Shown one piece after another: positions 19,631 through 30,713 of a DNA stretch of 45,897 nucleotides. Within the stretch, counting starts at the first letter, position 1; each line of letters starts with the position of its first letter. The stretch lies in the NCBI RefSeq assembly GCF_000281045.1, contig NW_008246110.1, positions 326,918 through 372,814 of the forward strand, read 5' to 3'. A program made the translations under genes and the position numbers. Source of the DNA: Saprolegnia diclina VS20 (Eukaryota; Oomycota; Saprolegniomycetes; Saprolegniales; Saprolegniaceae). Below the pieces are notes generated by a model. That model saw only the letters and a list, made by a program, of their open reading frames with translations, was not told the origin of the DNA and did not search any database.

Positions 19631-20083
19631 ATGGCAAGCAACAGGGACGCGATCCCGCCGCCTTTGACGCCGCCGAGCGACGCGCCGCTCGAAGAGCAGG
19701 ACGAAGCTGACGCGCTCTGCAAGGTGTACGTCGGTCGTCTCACGCCGCATGCCAACGAGACGCACCTCCAGGCGTTCTTCCGCCCGTTCGGGGTCATTCG
19801 ACACATTTGGATCGCCCGGCGTCCGCCTGGCTTCGCCTTTGTAACGTACCTCAAGGCCGCGGATGCGACGCACGCCGTCGAGGCGGTCCAAGCCATGGCC
19901 GACCCGGCGATCTTGGGCCAAACTATCAGGTGCCAGCTGGGCGGCGACACGACGTCGTCGATGCCAGCGACCGATCGGAAGCGCAAGCGCGTCCGCACCA
20001 AGAAGGGCGAGACGTTCAAAGTGAAGAAGGCACGCAAGCTTGCGGCCATAACGACCCAAAACGAAGAGGCAAGTGTCATGTGA
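19631..20083 (+). CDS. SR-type RNA-binding protein with one RRM
   Basis: Single exon, 150 residues. A Pro-rich acidic N-terminus of about 30 residues precedes one RRM with RNP2 KVYVGRL (near residue 32) and RNP1 PGFAFVTY (near 68). The linker IRHIWIARRPPGFAFV closely resembles the SRSF3/SRSF7/9G8 type, where the same position reads VWVARNPPGFAFVEF. The domain ends near residue 105 (GQTIRCQLGG). The C-terminus is Lys/Arg-rich (RKRKRVRTKKGE, KVKKARK) rather than an RS repeat, so nuclear localisation is likely but SR phosphorylation is not obvious. A role in splicing or mRNA export is inferred. ATTGGTGGAAAT lies 50 bp before the start. Confidence 0.85.
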   Translation: MASNRDAIPPPLTPPSDAPLEEQDEADALCKVYVGRLTPHANETHLQAFFRPFGVIRHIWIARRPPGFAFVTYLKAADATHAVEAVQAMADPAILGQTIRCQLGGDTTSSMPATDRKRKRVRTKKGETFKVKKARKLAAITTQNEEASVM

Positions 20084-20148
20084 TTTGAAATATGTGTGCA
20101 CTTGTCTTGTGCAATGGCCAGAGCGAGCTCGACTCGACAAAGCGGCTG

Positions 20149-21889
20149 CTAGGCACGCTTGGTAGCAGGAGCGCTGCGCTGTCGCTGCACAGCTCCTTCT
20201 CGAGCGGCCCCAGCAAGCTCGCACAAGGGAGCTCTGTGTCCATCTACGACAGGAACTATGCCACGAGAAATGCTTGTCGAGCCACAGACCGTGTCAAGAG
20301 CCCGCGGCGTTCGACATTGGCGACGTCCATTCTACGGCAACCCTATAGACAATCAGTGAACACCGATCCCTTACCGAGCGGGGAGGCGTGGCGGTGGGGC
20401 GCAGCATGGTGTGACTCGGGCTTGGAAGTGACTCGAGCGGGGCCAAGAGAGCAGGCCGCGCTAAACAAGAACTCGGCAGCCGTGTTGGCACAGGACTACC
20501 TAGCCGCGTTGGCAAAGACGGACTCGTTGGGATGACGCGGTGCTCCGGCTTTTGTGGGGTTGCGTCTTTTTGAATGCAGAGCGCGGGCTTTGGTAGTGGT
20601 GTTACCGACAAAGATGAGCTCCGCGTCGGTATCTTGGACCGTCCGCGAGCTGTTTTTGCAATCGTGCCGGGTGGTAGAAGTCGCTGTGGCGGCGTGGCAG
20701 CGGCTGGTGGTGCTGAGATGCTCTCGCGAATGACTTGAAGCAACTGCCGCTGCTCTTCCAACTGCGCCTTCATCGCGACGTTCTGAGCTTGGATCTCCTT
20801 GTATGCGTCCATGACGGCGGCAACGGGGGACGGTATCTCGATGATATTGAGCGCTTGAGGCGGTGACGACGGCAGCGGTAGGGTCCGTCGATGGGCTTTG
20901 GCATTTGCGGGTGGCAATTCCTTGGCCGATGACAGCGCCTTCTTCGCTACCTTCTTGGCAGCAGGAGCTTTTTGTTTTGGCTTGACCAGCTTGGACGCCT
21001 TTGGTTTCACCGCGGGGGTTGTTGCCGGCGATGTGCGTTGCTCTTCCGAATCGCTGATGCACGCTCTAGTCTCGTCCATACTTGGTGATATGACCACGAT
21101 CACAGGCTCCTCAACAACAGACTCTTCAACGACAGGGTCGTTCGGTTTCTCTGGACTTGATGCTGGGATTTTTTCTGGTTCTGGGACTGGTAGTGGCACT
21201 GGAGTGGGTGCGGCAGGCTCTTCGGCCGCCTACGCGCCAGTCAACACGGCACTCAGAAGACGCGAACGTACGTGATCGATCCGAGCTTCCAACGACCGAA
21301 TGTACTCTTCGCGGGTCATGCGGCCGCGCTTGGGTGGCTCGTCCACCTAGTACAACAGCCCTATTGTCGATAGGGTGTGCTTACGTGCATTCCTACTTTG
21401 AGAGCTTGTTGCTGCTGCTGTTGCTGCTCGATGGACGCAAGCCATTCGTCCCGTGACAGTTGCTGCACGCGTCGCCGGCCGCGCACGTCATTGTTTGCTA
21501 TAGGTAGTGCTACCGGCGCCTTGGCTTCAAGTATCGCGGGCGGCTCGGCCATGGCTGCAGCCTTTTCGTCGGCCTCGCGTTGCTAGCTCGTGGCTCAATA
21601 AACGTCGCTAAGTTGTACGACAATATGCACATACGTGCTTGAGGCGAATCTGTTCTTGGAGCGACCGCACATAGTCTTCTTGCGTCATTTGCTGCGTGAG
21701 GCGGCGTCGACCGCCCGTCGGTGCGGCCGCGGTCATCGGAGCATCCTCCGCAAGCACAGCCGGCTCGTTGTCGTCGTCGGGGCGGCGACGGCCGCGTGGC
21801 TTGGTAGCCTGCTGCGCCGCGACCTGCTCCTGAAGCGACTTGACCCACTCGTCTTGGGACAAGGGCACAGCTTGGCCTCTTCGCCGCAT
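20149..21889 (-). CDS. charged repeat/coiled-coil protein, unknown function
   Basis: Five exons, complement(join(20149..20331,20375..21229,21272..21346,21385..21582,21635..21889)), 521 residues, with every intron in phase 0. Four copies of a short repeat are seen: LSQDEWVKSLQEQ, MTQEDYVRSLQEQ, LSRDEWLASIEQQ and MTREEYIRSLEAR. The first two are in exon 1 and one each in exons 2 and 3. Each is preceded by a basic GRRR/RGR stretch. Exon 4 is a long disordered region (Pro/Val/Glu, then a Lys-rich patch VKPKQKAPAAKKVAKKA) with a coiled coil around VMDAYKEIQAQNVAMKAQLEEQ. The last exon has GIVPVVDG. No known family. It starts only 84 bases after the stop of the Stealth gene on the same strand. Confidence 0.65.
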
Positions 21890-21973
21890 GCGCGGAAACG
21901 GTGAAACGCCTCCACGAGACAAGTTGTCTGATCTTGCAAGAGACACGTTCAAGCGTGCAGTGTCGAATGTACA

Positions 21974-23287
21974 TTAGAGTTCCCACGGCGCTTTGTCAGG
22001 GAACGTATTATGAAGGTACGTCGTGATAAAGTCGACCCACTCGGGGTGCTCTTCGAGTGCGTTGTGCGACTCGATGTAGATGAACTTGGGGTTCAGAAGG
22101 TAGAGCAGCCATCCGTTGAGAGCCGGCGACCCAATTCCAAGCGGGAGGCGGGTAGAGTACCCGAGAAGCGGCGAGACAAAGCTCACGGCTTCGGGGTGTT
22201 TTGTCGCGAGAAAATCTTGGTACTTGGACATGGGCAGCGGGCCGTTGCGCTTGCAGCGGGTCTCGATCGACCGCGCGCATTCGTCGCCGCACTGCGACAC
22301 GTACGCTTCCATGGCCTCGGCGTGTACGACGTAGGGCACGTGGGGGTCGACGACAAACGCGACGCGGTCGTCGGTCGTCGGCCAGAGACCGTACGGCGCA
22401 TCCATCCACATGTCGTACGGCAAGTTGATGTGCACGAACGAGTTGAGGACGATGCGCCCATCGGCCGTGATGAGGTCGGAGGGCCCGAGTGGCTTGTTGA
22501 CGATAAAGTCGTCGTTGATGTAGAGAAAGCAGTTGCTGCGCAGAATGCCTTTGGCGACCATGCGGTGGAGAAGCATCTCGGTCGGGTTGCTGTTGAACGT
22601 CGGGACGATCTCGGCCGGCATGAACTCGTCGTGGAAGACGACATGGACGTTCTCGCCGAGCGAGACCCACGATGGCACTTGGTTGCGCTCGGTGACAATG
22701 AAGATGCGCTCGACGAACGGCAGGTGCGCGCGCACGGAGCGCATGCTGTACTTGAGCGCTAAGAACGGGTCGGCGTCGCCACCGCCGCCGAGGTAGTCGT
22801 CGACCGGACACTTGTGCTGGACCGAGAGCGCTTGCCACTCGGGGTCGGTCACGTTCACCCATGTGTAGACAGCGTCCATGTTGCCACTCGACGCGTTCGC
22901 ATCGCACGTGTAGTGCGTATGGTTGGGCGGCAAGTCACTCAAAGACGGCCGCGCTGGGATCGCGACCAGTACGAGCAGCAGTAGCGCTGGTAGCAGCAGC
23001 GCGAGCGTTATGGAGCGCGTCCAAGTCGAAAGGTAGGCGTGAGCCTTGGGCGAAAGCGCGACGGCGAGGCGAATGAGGCCAAGCAGCACGAATGGCGACA
23101 CGAGGAAGAGGTTGACGACATAGCGCAGCTTGGTGGGCTCGTCGAGGCCGTCGCCGCTGTCGCTGCGCAGGTGCTGCGATGGCGCAAAGGTGTCTCGCCA
23201 GCTCAGTAGCTCGACGACGTCGTTAATCACGACCAGTGAGATGCAGGCGAGGAGGACATGGAAGCCGCGCTTGCGGACGAAGCTCAT
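21974..23287 (-). CDS. Stealth-family sugar-phosphate transferase, membrane-bound
   Basis: Single exon, 437 residues. Three hydrophobic segments lie in the first 115 residues. The conserved regions of Stealth proteins follow: CR1 MDAVYTWVNVTDPEW (near 137); CR2 from ALKYSMRSVRAHLPFVERIFIV through VVFHDEFMP, FNSNPTEMLLHRM and FLYINDDFIVNKPL; then CR3 and CR4-like blocks near the C-terminus (FLATKHP, NPKFIYIESHNALEEHPEW). The family includes the alpha/beta subunit of human GlcNAc-1-phosphotransferase (GNPTAB) and bacterial capsule hexose-1-phosphate transferases. It transfers a sugar 1-phosphate from a nucleotide sugar to a glycan. A Golgi location is inferred. The compact form without the Notch-like and DMAP insertions of GNPTAB is normal for protist and bacterial members. 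Confidence 0.93.
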   Translation of the reverse strand: MSFVRKRGFHVLLACISLVVINDVVELLSWRDTFAPSQHLRSDSGDGLDEPTKLRYVVNLFLVSPFVLLGLIRLAVALSPKAHAYLSTWTRSITLALLLPALLLLVLVAIPARPSLSDLPPNHTHYTCDANASSGNMDAVYTWVNVTDPEWQALSVQHKCPVDDYLGGGGDADPFLALKYSMRSVRAHLPFVERIFIVTERNQVPSWVSLGENVHVVFHDEFMPAEIVPTFNSNPTEMLLHRMVAKGILRSNCFLYINDDFIVNKPLGPSDLITADGRIVLNSFVHINLPYDMWMDAPYGLWPTTDDRVAFVVDPHVPYVVHAEAMEAYVSQCGDECARSIETRCKRNGPLPMSKYQDFLATKHPEAVSFVSPLLGYSTRLPLGIGSPALNGWLLYLLNPKFIYIESHNALEEHPEWVDFITTYLHNTFPDKAPWEL

Positions 23288-25639
23288 CTCGCCGGATTAT
23301 GCTAGATGTTGGTGAAGCCGAAGGTTGCAACACTATATATATGTTATGTGCATAGAGTTGGATTATTTTTCATTTGGTGTGAAACATGTATTATCTCCAT
23401 ATAAAATGTTGTAGGATTGTGCAAAATAAAATAAAAAGGCCGCACGACCAATGGAACGCGTCGAGTGGCTAGAAAATAGTGTGGTCCAGAAAGCTGGTCA
23501 GTTCACGCCAATGGTGGTCACATTATCCACGACACTGGCACCACGTCCATACAAGGCGCGACCCGGACACTACAAGTATGACACGACCCGGCCATCAATA
23601 TTGATGTTTGCAATAGCATGCAGACGTTTTGCAGGAGCTGTCTTTGGTTGGGAGCGACGCCATAAGCTTATGGCTTAAGCTTATCTAACTTTATTCAGCA
23701 GCAGAGGAAGGGCCGGAGCGAATGGCCGGAGAAAAAAGAGTTCGATCTTTACTGTCCACGATTCTGATCGTTATGATGCAGAAATGTGGCGTCAAAATTG
23801 GTCGTTCGTATATAAGTATGAAGGTCCAAATTTACTCGTATTCCTTTGCCTCATGCAGTGTCACAGGCACCCTAGATATATACTCCGTCCCATAGTGCCC
23901 ACCACGACGAGGTGAATGAGGCATACATACCACACAAGAAAGCTGTGTGCTTTCCTTGTGATTTTTATTGCATTTAGAGGCATTTCTGGCCTTCCAACAC
24001 CAACCTCCTCCAATGTGCTGGCATCGCGCCAACCATTCCGCATCAACTCGATACCTTGATACACTACGATTCGGCAGGATTTCACGGGGTCGCTTCGCAA
24101 CCGATCGGACACCCGAGCAGCGATGATGTACTTTAAATTTTCGATTTGCATAATTATCCTCTATGCTGTCAGCATCGTCAATGGTGTGCTGCTGCCTTTG
24201 GCGTGACGTCTAAAACAGAAGAACATTTTTGACGGCTCCACATTCTATTTGGGCAGTGACGTCGTCGCGTGCGACTTGTTGACGTTTTCGCCGTCCGTTT
24301 GGTTGGAGATTTTATTCGTGGCTGGCGTGCACTCGAAACCGTCCATTGTACCGTGTACATACGTCACGTTTGTCAGTAAAAGAAGCACCGCGTGATCTCT
24401 CCAGGATGGGAGCCAAGCGGCGGTGCACTGTCGGCACCATCTCTCCGACTGCAGGTCATTGGGAATACTAGTGGTCGATACACCTGCAGCTTCGACGGCC
24501 CAGCTGCCGCCTCTGCACGCACAGAAAGAAGCCAACGATGCGCGATGCGGCAATGTCCAACGGTGCTGACGGATTTGCAGCTCTCAGTCCGCTGCACAGT
24601 CCACAACGTTCCTGCGAAGAACACATCCTTCCGATTGGAAATTAGTTTATCGTTGGGTTCAACAAAGCATTCCCGTCAATACGCAAGGCGGATACTCCGC
24701 AGCCCATCGCACACAAAGCGGGTTGAGCACTTGTAAGGAGACTTGTTGGCGGCGTCTGGTGAGTGCCACGGCCGCTTCGATGCACAGAAGCCTTGTGCCA
24801 CACTGCGCGTCGTTGAGGATAGCTTGTTCCTTGTGCAAAGGCGCCACGAGCAACAAATAATCCGTCGAGTTGGGTGCATTTTTATTGCGCCGCGTTCGTT
24901 TCCGAGGACGAGCAATCCTAGAATTGTGAATCTCTCGAGGAAAGCTATGTATCTAGTAGCAGCTTGGGAGGAGGCTGCATGAGGATGCGTCGGCCTCAAG
25001 AATTTGGGCCGCGCAAGCTGCTTTTGGATGTGGCCTTGCTCGAAATTTGGCCCGCTGTACTTTCGGCCGGTTTCTCACACGCGGATGTGAAAAACACGTG
25101 CCAAATAGTGTACACACATCAAATCGTGTGCCAGTGCGACATGCAATGTGTATCGGGTTGAGGCTGCGTCCATACAAACATCAATAGTAGATCGACCCTG
25201 TAACAACACAGGATTGCACCTAGGATGCTGCGCGAGCCTTCTTGCCCGCTTTCTGGACGTCCTTGAATAAACGTGCATAGCAAGCGCGATGGCACACCAC
25301 CGTGTCTATAGAGGCGCGCCGCCGACTCGTGCTCGTGCAGTCTCACGATGACAGTATATCGGTCGGGCGGTCATGTTTATACTAATTGGCGGGTGGAAAT
25401 TGCAGAATGGCACGTGGGAAATCCAATTTGCCACCCACGCTGACGCCATGGCCAGTGCTGCGACATGACGAACCATCAGATGAGCTCAAACTCAACTGTG
25501 ATGCTGGTCGGCGGACATAGAGTCTGTAAGCTTAGTGTGCGCTATTGTATCAACCGGTCGGGTGGAAAAAGAATCCGGTTCCGTTGAGTTTGAGTTTCGG
25601 GGCGAACCGACCGGAGTTTCCATTCTCAAAACAAGCGTG
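23288..25639. other. AT-richer intergenic region, about 2.3 kb, no supported gene
   Basis: This holds the Stealth promoter (a TATATATAT run near 23335) and, at the right end, the promoter of the FBT/BT1 gene, with an ATTGG box and GGTGGAAAT near 25384-25400. One transposon-like terminus is at 23883. Short frames near 24245-24740 on both strands carry several cysteines but show no known domain and no consistent splicing. A small imperfect hairpin (CACAAGAAAGC with GCTTTCCTTGTG) lies at about 23933-23960. Confidence 0.5.
23881..23894. mobile_element. solitary MITE-like terminus
   Basis: TA followed by CTCCGTCCCATA is identical over 14 bases to the left end of the element at 44740. No matching GGGACGGAG end is found within the next kilobase, so this is a truncated copy or a chance match. 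Confidence 0.4.
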
Positions 25640-27455
25640 ATGCGAACCAACAGCGAGCGGGCGTCCCGCCACTCGTGGACGTCGCACATGGAGTACGGCA
25701 GCCAGGAGATGCCCGACAACTGCGACTCGAACTCATACTACGAGGACTTCGAGGGCCGGCCGATCCGCGAAGGCGGCGTGCTCAACATCTACTCGTGCGA
25801 GAACATTGGCCTCATCATGAACTACGTGTGCACGGGCTGGGTCGAGGCCATTCTGCCGGCGACCATCTACCCGTTCCTGACCAACTACCTCAACATGGAC
25901 GGCTACCAGACGCAGGCCGCGTATGTGCTCATCACGCTGCCCTACATCCTCAAGACAGTGTTTGCGCTACTCTCGGACTGCCTTCCGATCATGGGCCGCC
26001 GGCGAAAGCCGTATATGGTCATTGGCTGGATCATCTCGTTCACGCTCATTGTGGTTGCGATCTTTGACACGCAGGGCTCGCCGTACTGGGCGTTCGGTGA
26101 CGACAACCTTCTCGACGACCCCGAGATGTTTCGCACGGTACGCCATGGCGCCGTCGCTCTGGGCTCATAGACGACTATGGCGCGTAGGTCATCAATGCGA
26201 ACGCGCCGAACGAAGGCTTTCGCTACGTGATGTACATGATGTTTGCGTCGTTTGGCTTTGTCATGGCCGAGACCGCGGGCGACGCCGTCATGATTGAGTT
26301 TGCGCAGCGCGAGCCCGCCAACATTCGCGGTACGACGCAGACCATGGTGACGCTCGCCAAGTTTCTCAGCGGCGGCGTCGGCGCCGTCATTGTCGCCATT
26401 TGCTTCAACGGCACCGAGTACGGCGGCACGTTTGGCTGGTCGCTGACGTACAACCAAGTCATGATCCTCGCCGCGATCGGGCCCGTACGTCCTTTCGCCT
26501 CTCCATCTTCCTACGATACAGAGTTGTTTCTCGTAGGTTGTTGGCTTTATCTCGTCCTTCTTCATTCCCGACCAAATCATCCTCGGCGACTCGTTCCAAG
26601 ACCGGTTCCGGGACCTCTGGAGCGCGGGCAAGAAGCGCGCCGTGTGGCAGCTCATGGCCTTCAACTTTTTCAACGCCTTCTTCTTTGACGCGGTCGCGGC
26701 GCCGTCCGATATCATCAAGCGGTCGTGGGCCCAGGTCGAGCCGTTCGTCGACGGTGTCTTCTCCAACGTCCTCGCCGTCTTCCTCTTCTCGCTCGCCATG
26801 CATTTCACGCGGCAGTGCTTTCTCCACACCAATTGGCGCATGATCATCTTTGTCACGACGATCGTCACAGTCGTCATCCAGGTAGAGTCCATCCGTCGGC
26901 GTCTCTGGCGTGCTGATACCTCAGTAGTGGACCGTCGACTTTCTCTGTGTCTTTAACGTCATTCGGTCCCAGTACTTTTACATGGGCGTGCCGCTGACGT
27001 ACCAGATCCCGGTCGCGATCCGCGGCATTGTCGTGAGCTTTGCGACCGTCGAGATCGCCGACGAGCGCTTCGAAGCCTCGACGTACGCGCTCATCTCGAC
27101 CATGCACGCGGTCGCCGGTCCGATCTCGACGTCGATCTTCAAGCAAATCGACGCGCAGTTTCGCGCGTACAAGAACGACATTGCGACCGACACGCCGGCC
27201 GTGCGCTGGGAGGTGGCGTACTGCCTCTTGTTTTGCTACGGATCCCGCCTCTTCTCGAACGTGACGCTCTTCTTGCTGCCGCGGCAAAAGAAGGAGGCGC
27301 AGGAGCTGCGGCTCCTCGGCGACACCAACCCGCACCTCTCGATCTTTATGCTCGTCCTCGGCGGCTTTGCGCTCGTTTGGGGCGTCGCCACCAACATCAT
27401 GTCGATCGACCCGAACACGGCGTGCATGCCCCTCGCCGGCGGCCCCGGGTGTTGA
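25640..27455 (+). CDS. FBT/BT1-family (MFS) membrane transporter
   Basis: Four exons, join(25640..26137,26188..26484,26537..26881,26928..27455), 555 residues; introns are 46-52 nt, all phase 0. The N-terminal cytosolic part is about 50 residues. Membrane segments follow with family-like blocks: NYVCTGWVEAILPATIYPFL, YILKTVFALLSDCLPIMGRRRKPYM, then ASFGFVMAETAGDAVMIEF and RGTTQTMVTLAKFLSGGVGA; later segments end with FMLVLGGFALVWGVATNIMS. About twelve membrane segments are expected. FBT/BT1 proteins carry folates, pterins or S-adenosylmethionine in trypanosomatids, plants and cyanobacteria and are expanded in oomycetes; the substrate here cannot be told. The start is the first in-frame ATG. 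Confidence 0.88.
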
Positions 27456-27488
27456 GCGACCGATACTACGAGCAGTCTATATGTATAC

Positions 27489-30476
27489 TTATTCCCCTTC
27501 TTCCGACTCGGTGTCGTCGAGCGCCGAGACCCGCACGGCGTTGAAAAGGAACCGGTCCCACTCGGTGACGACCTGCGGGTCCCGCCACAGCAGATGCGTC
27601 CGCGCCGTGATGACCCCGGTGATCTATCGCACAAGAACATCGCGAATGGCACACGACCTCGGAGCGGACCTCGGCGTGGAACGTAGCATTGGTGCCGAGC
27701 TTCAGCGCCATCGCAATGTACGCGTCCGTGTCTGCACACAGCAAATGCGAGAGTCCCACGCGTCGGAAGAAGGCGGGCGCCATGCGGGCGCGCAGGTGCG
27801 TGGCGTCGCGCACGACCAACGGGCGTCCGAGCGCGAGCGCCTCCTAGAAACGGTGTAGGGAAAGTTGCACAATATTGTCATGTCTACCGCAGACGTCTTC
27901 GAGCCGCCAAACGGAAATGGATGCAGTACGACAGTCGCAACGGAGAGGAGACGCATGTACGCGTCGTGCCCGGCAACGCGCGGCAGAAGGTGCAGGCGGT
28001 CAAACGAAGAGCGGGGTAGGGTTGCTCGCAACCGAGCCATGAGCTGCTCCGTCCACGTCCTAGTCATATTCTATCTTCAGTACGGACGAGTCCATGACAC
28101 AGTGTACGCGCGGCGGCCCTGGACGAGCACGACATGGCCGTTGAGGTCTTGAGCCAAGATCGCAGCCAAGACAACATCGAACTCGGGTTGCATCTTGAAG
28201 ACACTCTGCGCACACATATAGATGGTCCAGTGCTCGTCAAGGTTGTAGTCGCTCCGACGACCTGGCGTCGCTGGCAGCAGCGGAGGGTCGTACCTAAACT
28301 GGCTACCGTCAAGGAATTATTCATACGGTGCGGCGATCTCGGTACCAAATGCCCAACCCCGGCAACAACACGACTTGCTCCGTGTAGTGGTCGCCGTCTC
28401 CGCCCGTACCTTCCACGTCCAAAGCCGCTTCGAGGAGCTCGCTCGAGATGAAGTAGTCGATCGCTGCGATGCCTAGTCGATTGTCATACACATATGCTAT
28501 GATTGGCGCATACCAGACGTTGTTGGGTTGCCCCAAAAGAGAGCTTGGACGCGCGCCAGTCGACCAAAGGCCGTAAAGTAGTTGACCGGGTCGCTCATAA
28601 TGTCGGCAAACACGAGCGCATCCAATGCTAGCGCCGCCACGTCGCGCTGGACGTCAAGCAGGTGCAGGCTCAGATGCACAACGGTGTCCACGGCCGCGAC
28701 CAGTGACGGATCCGGCGCCTCCGAGACCGACGGGACCACCAGTAGGTAGACGCAAAACACCTCGCGGTCCAAGCCAGCGAGCACGCCACGCAGGAGGAGG
28801 CCGTGCGCGTGGTTGGTCAGAAAGCTCTTGGACATGAAGCCGACGCGAATGCAACTTTGCGGCCGCTTGGTGGTGACATGCGGCGCCGTCCACGAGAGCT
28901 GTGGTACGGCCCGTCGATAGAGCGTCGCAAGCGTCTCCTACCGACAAGATGATGGTGTCCACAGTCGGTACCACACGTGGGTGATACGAGAAGACGGCGG
29001 TCGTTCTTGCCGTGGTACACCAAGAAAAAGGGCGGGCGCAGCTCCGTCTGATCGCACAGTACGCATGCAAAGTATCAATGTATCGGGTGGAAACCGTGTA
29101 AAAGTTGGCAAGCGTCATGTCTTGGGCCATGAATGCGTCCAAACGAGCATGTAGCGCCGCGCGCGTCGCGAGCAGCTCGTCTTGCGTCGCGTACACGGGC
29201 GGCAGTAGCAGCGCTGCCTGCAGTCTACGCTCGTGCGAGCGATGTATCTCTTCAGGACAACCGTACCGGAAGATGTCGTTCCGGCTCTGCGCGTACGCCG
29301 TCTCGAGCATTGCGCGAGCGGCAGCCACGTCGCCTAGAGAGCCAACACGGTCGACCTCGCAACATGCCTCACACGGCGTACCGCGCTCGGCGTAGTAAAT
29401 GTAGAGGTTTCCGAGGCTTTGCAGCTGCCCCGGCTCGATCGCGAGCGCCCGCTGAAAGTACGTGGCGGCGGCGTCTTCGCGGCCTCGGTACAGAAGCGCG
29501 GCGCCGAGGTTGTTGAGCAATCCAACGTGCGCTGGCGACTGCTCGAGTAAGCTCGCGTAGACATGCATCGCGTCGTCGAGGCGCCCGTGTTGCTACAGAG
29601 ATGCCACATCTACCCTCCAAGACACAGTGTCGTACATGCCACACCGTCGCCAAGAGCAAGCGTCCCGCAAAGTGCGTCGGGTTGAGCTCCAGCGCCCGCT
29701 CGTAATACGTTATCGCTTCGTGGAGTGCCCCCAATGCTTGACGGACTTGACCAAGTCCCACGTAGCCCTACGCAGCGTCGCTCAATGTGGTCGTCCTTTC
29801 CCAGAATTCGCTCGACGACCTCCACGGCGAGCGGCCCCGACGCGGCAAGCAGGCGACGAAACGCAGTACTCGCCTCGTCCATGACCGAGACGCTCAACCA
29901 TGCGCGACCTAATAGGCGGTCATCGCACCGTCGACGCGATGGGCATATCAGCACGCACGCACCGAGCAGATGCCATGCCTCTACGTGCGTATCCCGGTGA
30001 GCGACGACGGCCTGCAAGTGTGGTATCGCCAGGCGTGGTTCGCTGCGATCCAATAGCACTTTGGCGAGCACGACGCGACAAAACTCTGTCGGTGCGACGC
30101 GAGACCCCGTGCTTGCATGGTCCAAGGTCACAACGTCGTGTTTCTCCTGCAAGCGCCGGGTCTCTGCGAGGTTGCAGTGCAGCATCGCCGTCTTCTTTGG
30201 GTCCGTCTCGAGCGTCAGTGCGTGTGCAAAGTGGATCTCGCCCGAGTGAAAGTCGCCTTCTTGCACGGCCACGGCGCCCAGCAGCTGCCACGCGTCGGCG
30301 GCCATCGGGTCCTCGGCGACGACGCGGGCGTAGATGGCTTTGGCCTTCTCCAAGGCGCCCATGTCCATGTGGAGCCGAATGCCCTCGCGGAGCACGTCGC
30401 TCATGCTGCTGCTGCATGTGGCACATGATGCGAGGAGGATGGCGAGGACGGTCGCCACACGGCGCAGGTGTTGCAT
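27489..30476 (-). CDS. secreted TPR-GT41 (O-GlcNAc transferase/SPINDLY-like) protein
   Basis: Twelve exons, complement(join(27489..27623,27658..27843,27888..28059,28108..28302,28346..28472,28514..28937,28988..29047,29095..29333,29382..29592,29645..29767,29820..29908,29963..30476)), 824 residues; the lengths sum to a multiple of three with all phases closed. Residues 1-24 (MQHLRRVATVLAILLASCAT) form a signal peptide. TPR units follow (KAIYARVVAEDPMAADAWQLLG, AITYYERALELNPTHFAG, YASLLEQSPAHVGLLNNLG, TYFQRALAIEP). The catalytic half has IRVGFMSKSFLTNHAHGLLLRG, VFADIMSDPVNYFTAFGRL, QALFWGNPTTSG, IDYFISSELLEA, YTEQVVLLPG and HPFPFGGSKTSAEALALGRP. GT41 enzymes move GlcNAc or fucose from a nucleotide sugar to Ser/Thr. 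The signal peptide points to the ER/Golgi lumen or outside, unlike nuclear-cytosolic OGT. Substrate unknown. Confidence 0.9.
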
Positions 30477-30713
30477 GCGGCTACGAACGCGTTGGCGTAT
30501 CCTTGCCCCACGTGGATTGGCTCAAAAGTATGCAATATGCGCCAATCGCCGCCACAGGTTGGTGGGGGCGAAAAAAGTAATTCGGATTTCATACTGAAAC
30601 GTAATGATATTGACCGGTTGGTAATTGGCTTGTCGCAGGCGTATTTTGACCAATCGCGGCGCAGGCCCAAGCTCCGCTTGCAGTCATTTTGCGAAAGACT
30701 TGGTCGCATCGTC
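30477..30713. promoter_or_regulatory. divergent promoter with CCAAT/ATTGG boxes
   Basis: 237 bases between the GT41 start (minus) and the PDZ-ankyrin-FYVE start (plus). ATTGG occurs in GGATTGGCTC (about 30515) and TAATTGGCTT (about 30623), and CCAAT in GCGCCAATCG (about 30540) and GACCAATCGC (about 30650). There is no TATA box. A shared CCAAT-driven promoter is inferred. Confidence 0.5.

Noticed and set aside
23660-23690. Palindromic AAGCTTAT/ATAAGCTT sequence
   Set aside because: Short, AT-rich and without any linked repeat or flanking duplication; it is expected by chance in this region.
30468-30713. Longer N-terminus of the PDZ-ankyrin-FYVE protein
   Set aside because: The extension lies over the divergent promoter with CCAAT boxes and lacks any domain; the ATG at 30714 gives a sensible start.
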